Assembly (NCBI GenBank): GCA_020216655.1
Contig: JAIWNU010000177.1
Span: forward strand, 1 to 9,431
Origin: Treponema sp.
GTDB taxonomy: Bacteria > Spirochaetota > Spirochaetia > Treponematales > Breznakiellaceae
Length of the DNA: 9,431 bases
Direction of reading: 5' to 3'
Part shown: one piece after another, positions 7,465 through 9,431 of the stretch
How the letters are laid out: each line of letters opens with the position of its first letter
Position numbering within the stretch: position 1 is the first letter of the stretch
Translations under genes and position numbers: made by a program
Notes under the pieces: generated by a model
The model's input: only the letters and a program-made list of their open reading frames with translations
Databases searched by the model: none
What the model was told of the DNA's origin: nothing

Positions 7465-7749
7465 GAAGCATTGGGCGGTGTATGGTCCAGCGAGCCTGTT
7501 TCGGCGGCCGTTTATTCATCGCTTTAAAAAAACAAGAGAGTTAATTAAAGAAGAAATTCACACTCTGCTATAAAGAAAATTGAGTTTTTTATTATATTGG
7601 TGTCACTCTTAGCGCGTTTTAAATCGCCATATTTTTTACATGCGAGCCGATGTTAAAAGTGTCCGGATTTTAAAATTAGCATTAAATAGCCCCAAAAATT
7701 ATCATAATTTTTGTAAATATTTTAAATCCCGGCTCATTTCATCAACCTG
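7465..7749. other. AT-rich spacer between the orphan promoter and intI
   Basis: No convincing protein gene lies here. The plus strand offers a 20-codon frame at 7482-7544 (MVQRACFGGRLFIALKKQES) beneath the orphan promoter, but its ribosome site (GGGCGG) is poor. A small RNA is an alternative. The right part holds nested inverted repeats, listed separately. The spacer may be the scar where the integron platform joined the chromosome, which is speculative. Confidence 0.4.
7644..7735. repeat. Nested imperfect inverted repeats just past the intI stop
   Basis: Three arm pairs are nested: GAGCCG (7644-7649) with CGGCTC (7730-7735); CCGGATTTTAAAAT (7663-7676) with ATTTTAAATCCCGG (7719-7732), 12 of 14 matching; and an inner 21-nt palindrome centred on 7703 (CAAAAATTAT / ATAATTTTTG). 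The outer two pairs share bases, so they are alternatives. It starts 15 bp beyond the intI stop and could end intI transcription. It lacks the paired RYYYAAC and GTTRRRY ends needed for an attC site. Confidence 0.45.
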
Positions 7750-9030
7750 TTAGAGGTTTTCTAAGGGACTCCGCACACCCCGTTTATTCCGAACCGCCAC
7801 ATGGGTGTAGATCATAGTGGTTTGAACATTGCTGTGACCCAGAAGTTCCTGAATGGTCCTGATATCGTAACCATCTTCCAAAAGATGGGTCGCAAAACTG
7901 TGCCGCAGCGTATGAGCCGAAGCTAATTTTGTAATACCCGCAGCAGAGAGAGCAAACTTGATTCGTTTTTGAAGTACCGAGGGATGGATATGCCAATAAG
8001 CGGTTTTTCCTGTTCGGGGATCCGTATAGGCGTTCCGCGCAGGAAACAGCCAAAACCACGACCATTCTTGAGGAATGTTTGGATATTTTCGTTCCAGGGC
8101 CTCAGGGATGAACACCCCGGTCAAATCACGTTTCCGCTGTTCTTCCCACAGCAGCTTGAGTTCATCAAGATAAACTTTTAGATCCCTGTGCAGCACCCTG
8201 GGTAAAACGGTGATACGATCCTTGCCACCCTTGCCTGAGCGGACTTCGATGCTTTCATTTTCAAAATTGATATCCTTTACCCGCAGCGAAAGGCATTCTT
8301 CCAGCCGCAAACCGCAGCCGTATAAGAGGGAAGCCATAAGCCGATAAGGATGCCGTAAATTTTTAAGAAGCGCAGAAACTTCATCTCTGCTTAATACTAC
8401 CGGAAGCCGTTTCCTTTTTTTTGCCCGGCACACCATCGATAGACCGTTTATATCAATATGGAGTACGGACCTAAACAGAACCAAGAGAGCATTCAAGGCC
8501 TGCTCCTGAGTAGCGGCACTCACCCGTTTTTCCACAGCCAAATAGGATAGATAGGACCGCAAATGGTCCGCCGATATTTGAGGCTTTTCATCTATCCATC
8601 GGACTGCTCCCAGTTTTTCAATATAATCAAGAACCCTTCTTGTCCAGCTTAGGTACGATTTTTCTGTTCTTACCGAATAATGCTTTAATCGGACGATTTC
8701 CCGAACTTGACGCATCATAGAAGCAGAAAAAGCGCACCATAAGGCTCTTGTTTGAGAATCCTCTTCTGATACTGGCTTAGGCTTACTATTGTAGTTTTTC
8801 GAAAATTCCAGAAACCACATTATGGATCGCTGTGCCAGAGCAACCGTTTTTTCTGGCTTATGCCGGCTCAGATCATTAAGGAATAAGGCTATCGTTTTTT
8901 CCTGATTCTCCTTCCATGAAGGAAACTGAGACACAAACCGATTAGCCCAGTAAGAGGACCATTGAGCAGCAGTTTCATTTTGATGATAATGATTCATCAC
9001 AAACTGCTTGAATTCATTTTGATCAACCAA
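7750..9030 (-). CDS. intI: Integron integrase (IntI-type tyrosine recombinase) with N-terminal extension
   Basis: Site-specific recombinase that captures and shuffles gene cassettes at attI and attC sites. It has 426 residues from a TTG start at 9030, supported by GGAGGAG 8 nt upstream. Catalytic residues are complete: R242 (GLRLEE), K270 (GKGGKDR), H373 and R376 (HTLRHSFATHLLE), H399 (LLGHS) and Y408 (TMIYTH). All but the lysine fall at IntI1 positions (R146, H277, R280, H303, Y312) plus exactly 96. The segment diagnostic of IntI rather than XerC/D is at about 309-330 (PEALERKYPN, EWSWFWLFP), and the end RGVRSPLENL is also IntI-like. The core-binding domain begins near residue 105 (MRQVREIVRLKHYSVRTEKSYLSW). 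Residues 1-100 are extra; 20-77 (QWSSYWANRFVS…TVALAQRSIMWFLEF) look like a second, degenerate core-binding helical unit. The gene points away from the predicted attI at 9387, the classical integron arrangement. Confidence 0.95.
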   Translation of the reverse strand: MVDQNEFKQFVMNHYHQNETAAQWSSYWANRFVSQFPSWKENQEKTIALFLNDLSRHKPEKTVALAQRSIMWFLEFSKNYNSKPKPVSEEDSQTRALWCAFSASMMRQVREIVRLKHYSVRTEKSYLSWTRRVLDYIEKLGAVRWIDEKPQISADHLRSYLSYLAVEKRVSAATQEQALNALLVLFRSVLHIDINGLSMVCRAKKRKRLPVVLSRDEVSALLKNLRHPYRLMASLLYGCGLRLEECLSLRVKDINFENESIEVRSGKGGKDRITVLPRVLHRDLKVYLDELKLLWEEQRKRDLTGVFIPEALERKYPNIPQEWSWFWLFPARNAYTDPRTGKTAYWHIHPSVLQKRIKFALSAAGITKLASAHTLRHSFATHLLEDGYDIRTIQELLGHSNVQTTMIYTHVAVRNKRGVRSPLENL

Positions 9031-9355
9031 AAGCTTTGCTCCTCCAATACTTATAAATTGATGAAACTATATAGGATGCATCTGGACAGGTACATTAAAA
9101 ACTGGCGCACAAGTTCATTTAATTGAGCTGCGCAAGCGCTTTGAATGTTGTTTGCAAGGACATAAAATACTGCGGCTTTTTATTGTTTTTTCACCGCTTA
9201 TACCGAAAACTCAATAAAAATTGTACAATAACAACACAGACACCTTTCATACTTATGCCGCCTCCGCATAAGTATACAAAACAAATAGTTAATACCGCTT
9301 TAATAAGCCTAATATTTTTAAAATAATAAACAATGCAAGCTGCGATAAAAAAGAC
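9031..9355. other. intI-attI intergenic region
   Basis: This AT-rich stretch contains no convincing gene; the frames of 67-68 codons on either strand have no ribosome site or family resemblance. It should hold the intI promoter on the minus strand; only a weak TATATA is visible near 9070. It also contains a GCGC-AA-GCGC palindrome near 9130, a perfect stem-loop at 9249-9275 and the 12-mer ATGCAAGCTGCG (9333-9344), which recurs with one change at 9392-9403. In integrons this interval usually contains integrase accessory binding sites. Confidence 0.45.
9249..9275. repeat. Perfect 10-bp stem-loop upstream of attI
   Basis: ATACTTATGC (9249-9258) and GCATAAGTAT (9266-9275) form a perfect inverted repeat around CGCCTCC. 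No T-tract follows on either strand, so it is not an obvious terminator. It lacks attC end boxes. A protein-binding site or cruciform is possible. Confidence 0.5.
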
Positions 9356-9384
9356 TTGAATACCAGGGAAAACTAGGGTAGAAT
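9356..9384 (+). promoter_or_regulatory. Predicted cassette promoter Pc
   Basis: TTGAAT (9356-9361), a 17-bp spacer and TAGAAT (9379-9384) make a good promoter reading away from intI towards the right edge. Transcription would start near 9391, within a few bases of the core recombination site, so any inserted cassette would be transcribed from it. The same TAGAAT -10 and 17-bp spacing occur at 7436-7464. Confidence 0.55.
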
Positions 9385-9386
9385 AT

Positions 9387-9393
9387 GTTAGAT
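9387..9393 (+). other. Predicted attI core site; first cassette begins here
   Basis: GTTAGAT fits the integron core consensus GTTRRRY, with crossover expected between G and T. The extended GTTAGATGCA is the form common at class 1 integron cassette junctions. It lies upstream of intI, where attI is expected, and no partner RYYYAAC box is found in the preceding 130 bp, so it fits attI rather than attC. The sequence turns GC-rich just past it (9394-9410), as expected on entering a cassette. A lone 7-mer can occur by chance; position and context carry the call. Confidence 0.55.
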
Positions 9394-9431
9394 GCACGCT
9401 GCGCGGGCGGAATATATAATAATGTTGAGTT

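Noticed and set aside
7747..7755. GTTAGAG at the intI stop as an alternative attI core (reverse-type integron)
   Set aside because: The last base fails GTTRRRY, no RYYYAAC partner is nearby, and the region beyond holds ordinary catabolic genes rather than cassettes.
7750..9030. XerC/XerD housekeeping recombinase
   Set aside because: The IntI-specific insertion (ALERKYPN, EWSWFWLFP) and the IntI-like C-terminus are present, and the catalytic spacing equals that of IntI1.
9123..9397. Small frames of 67-68 codons on both strands upstream of intI
   Set aside because: They overlap each other, lack ribosome sites and resemble no family. The region is better explained as the intI-attI regulatory interval.
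1..9431. CRISPR array, rRNA, tRNA or insertion sequence
   Set aside because: No regular short repeats with spacers, no recognisable tRNA or rRNA sequence, and no transposase gene or terminal inverted repeats were seen.

Overview
The window reads as spirochaete chromosome, most likely from the Treponema/Spirochaeta group. The best clue is the signal-peptide end of the sugar-binding protein (…AVGAFANGQQ…), a wording common in exported binding proteins of these bacteria. Base composition is moderate in the genes and AT-rich between them. The species cannot be fixed from the sequence alone.

Left and centre (1-7379): a pentose (L-arabinose) uptake and catabolism region. On the minus strand lies a ChvE/XylF-type periplasmic sugar-binding protein gene (2561-1481), broken by an apparent one-base frameshift. 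It is followed by a GguA/XylG-type double-domain ABC ATPase (1391 to beyond base 1) that runs off the left edge; the matching permease is probably outside the window. Divergent from it on the plus strand is a two-gene unit: a DeoR-family regulator (2775-3560), overlapping by 8 nt a second, shorter sugar-type double-domain ATPase (3553-5010). Convergent with that is araA-araD on the minus strand (7237-5741 and 5731-5021), encoding L-arabinose isomerase and L-ribulose-5-phosphate 4-epimerase with all expected catalytic residues. No ribulokinase (araB) is present.

The two minus-strand promoters, for the binding protein and for araA, share a layout: TTGACA, a 17-bp spacer, TACnCT, and the identical 12-mer GTTATCGTACAC 31 bp beyond the -10. 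Related 12-mers occur near both promoters and, more weakly, in the binding-protein/ATPase gap. This implies one regulon joining uptake and catabolism.

Right (7380-9431): a 370-bp AT-rich spacer with a good plus-strand promoter but no obvious gene, then a tyrosine recombinase on the minus strand (9030-7750). It is an integron integrase (IntI): the extra segment that separates IntI from XerC/D is present, and the catalytic residues fall at IntI1 spacing plus a constant 96 residues. The offset reflects an N-terminal extension of about 100 residues. Upstream of intI, on the side where attI and cassettes are expected, the last 80 bases hold a promoter-like pair (TTGAAT-17-TAGAAT) followed at once by the core site GTTAGATGCA. 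I read this as the Pc promoter and attI of a chromosomal integron, with the first gene cassette starting at the right edge of the window.

Together, the window joins an arabinose-utilisation locus to the platform end of a spirochaete integron. The most notable points are the N-terminally extended IntI, the putative Pc/attI junction, the shared operator layout and the broken binding-protein gene.
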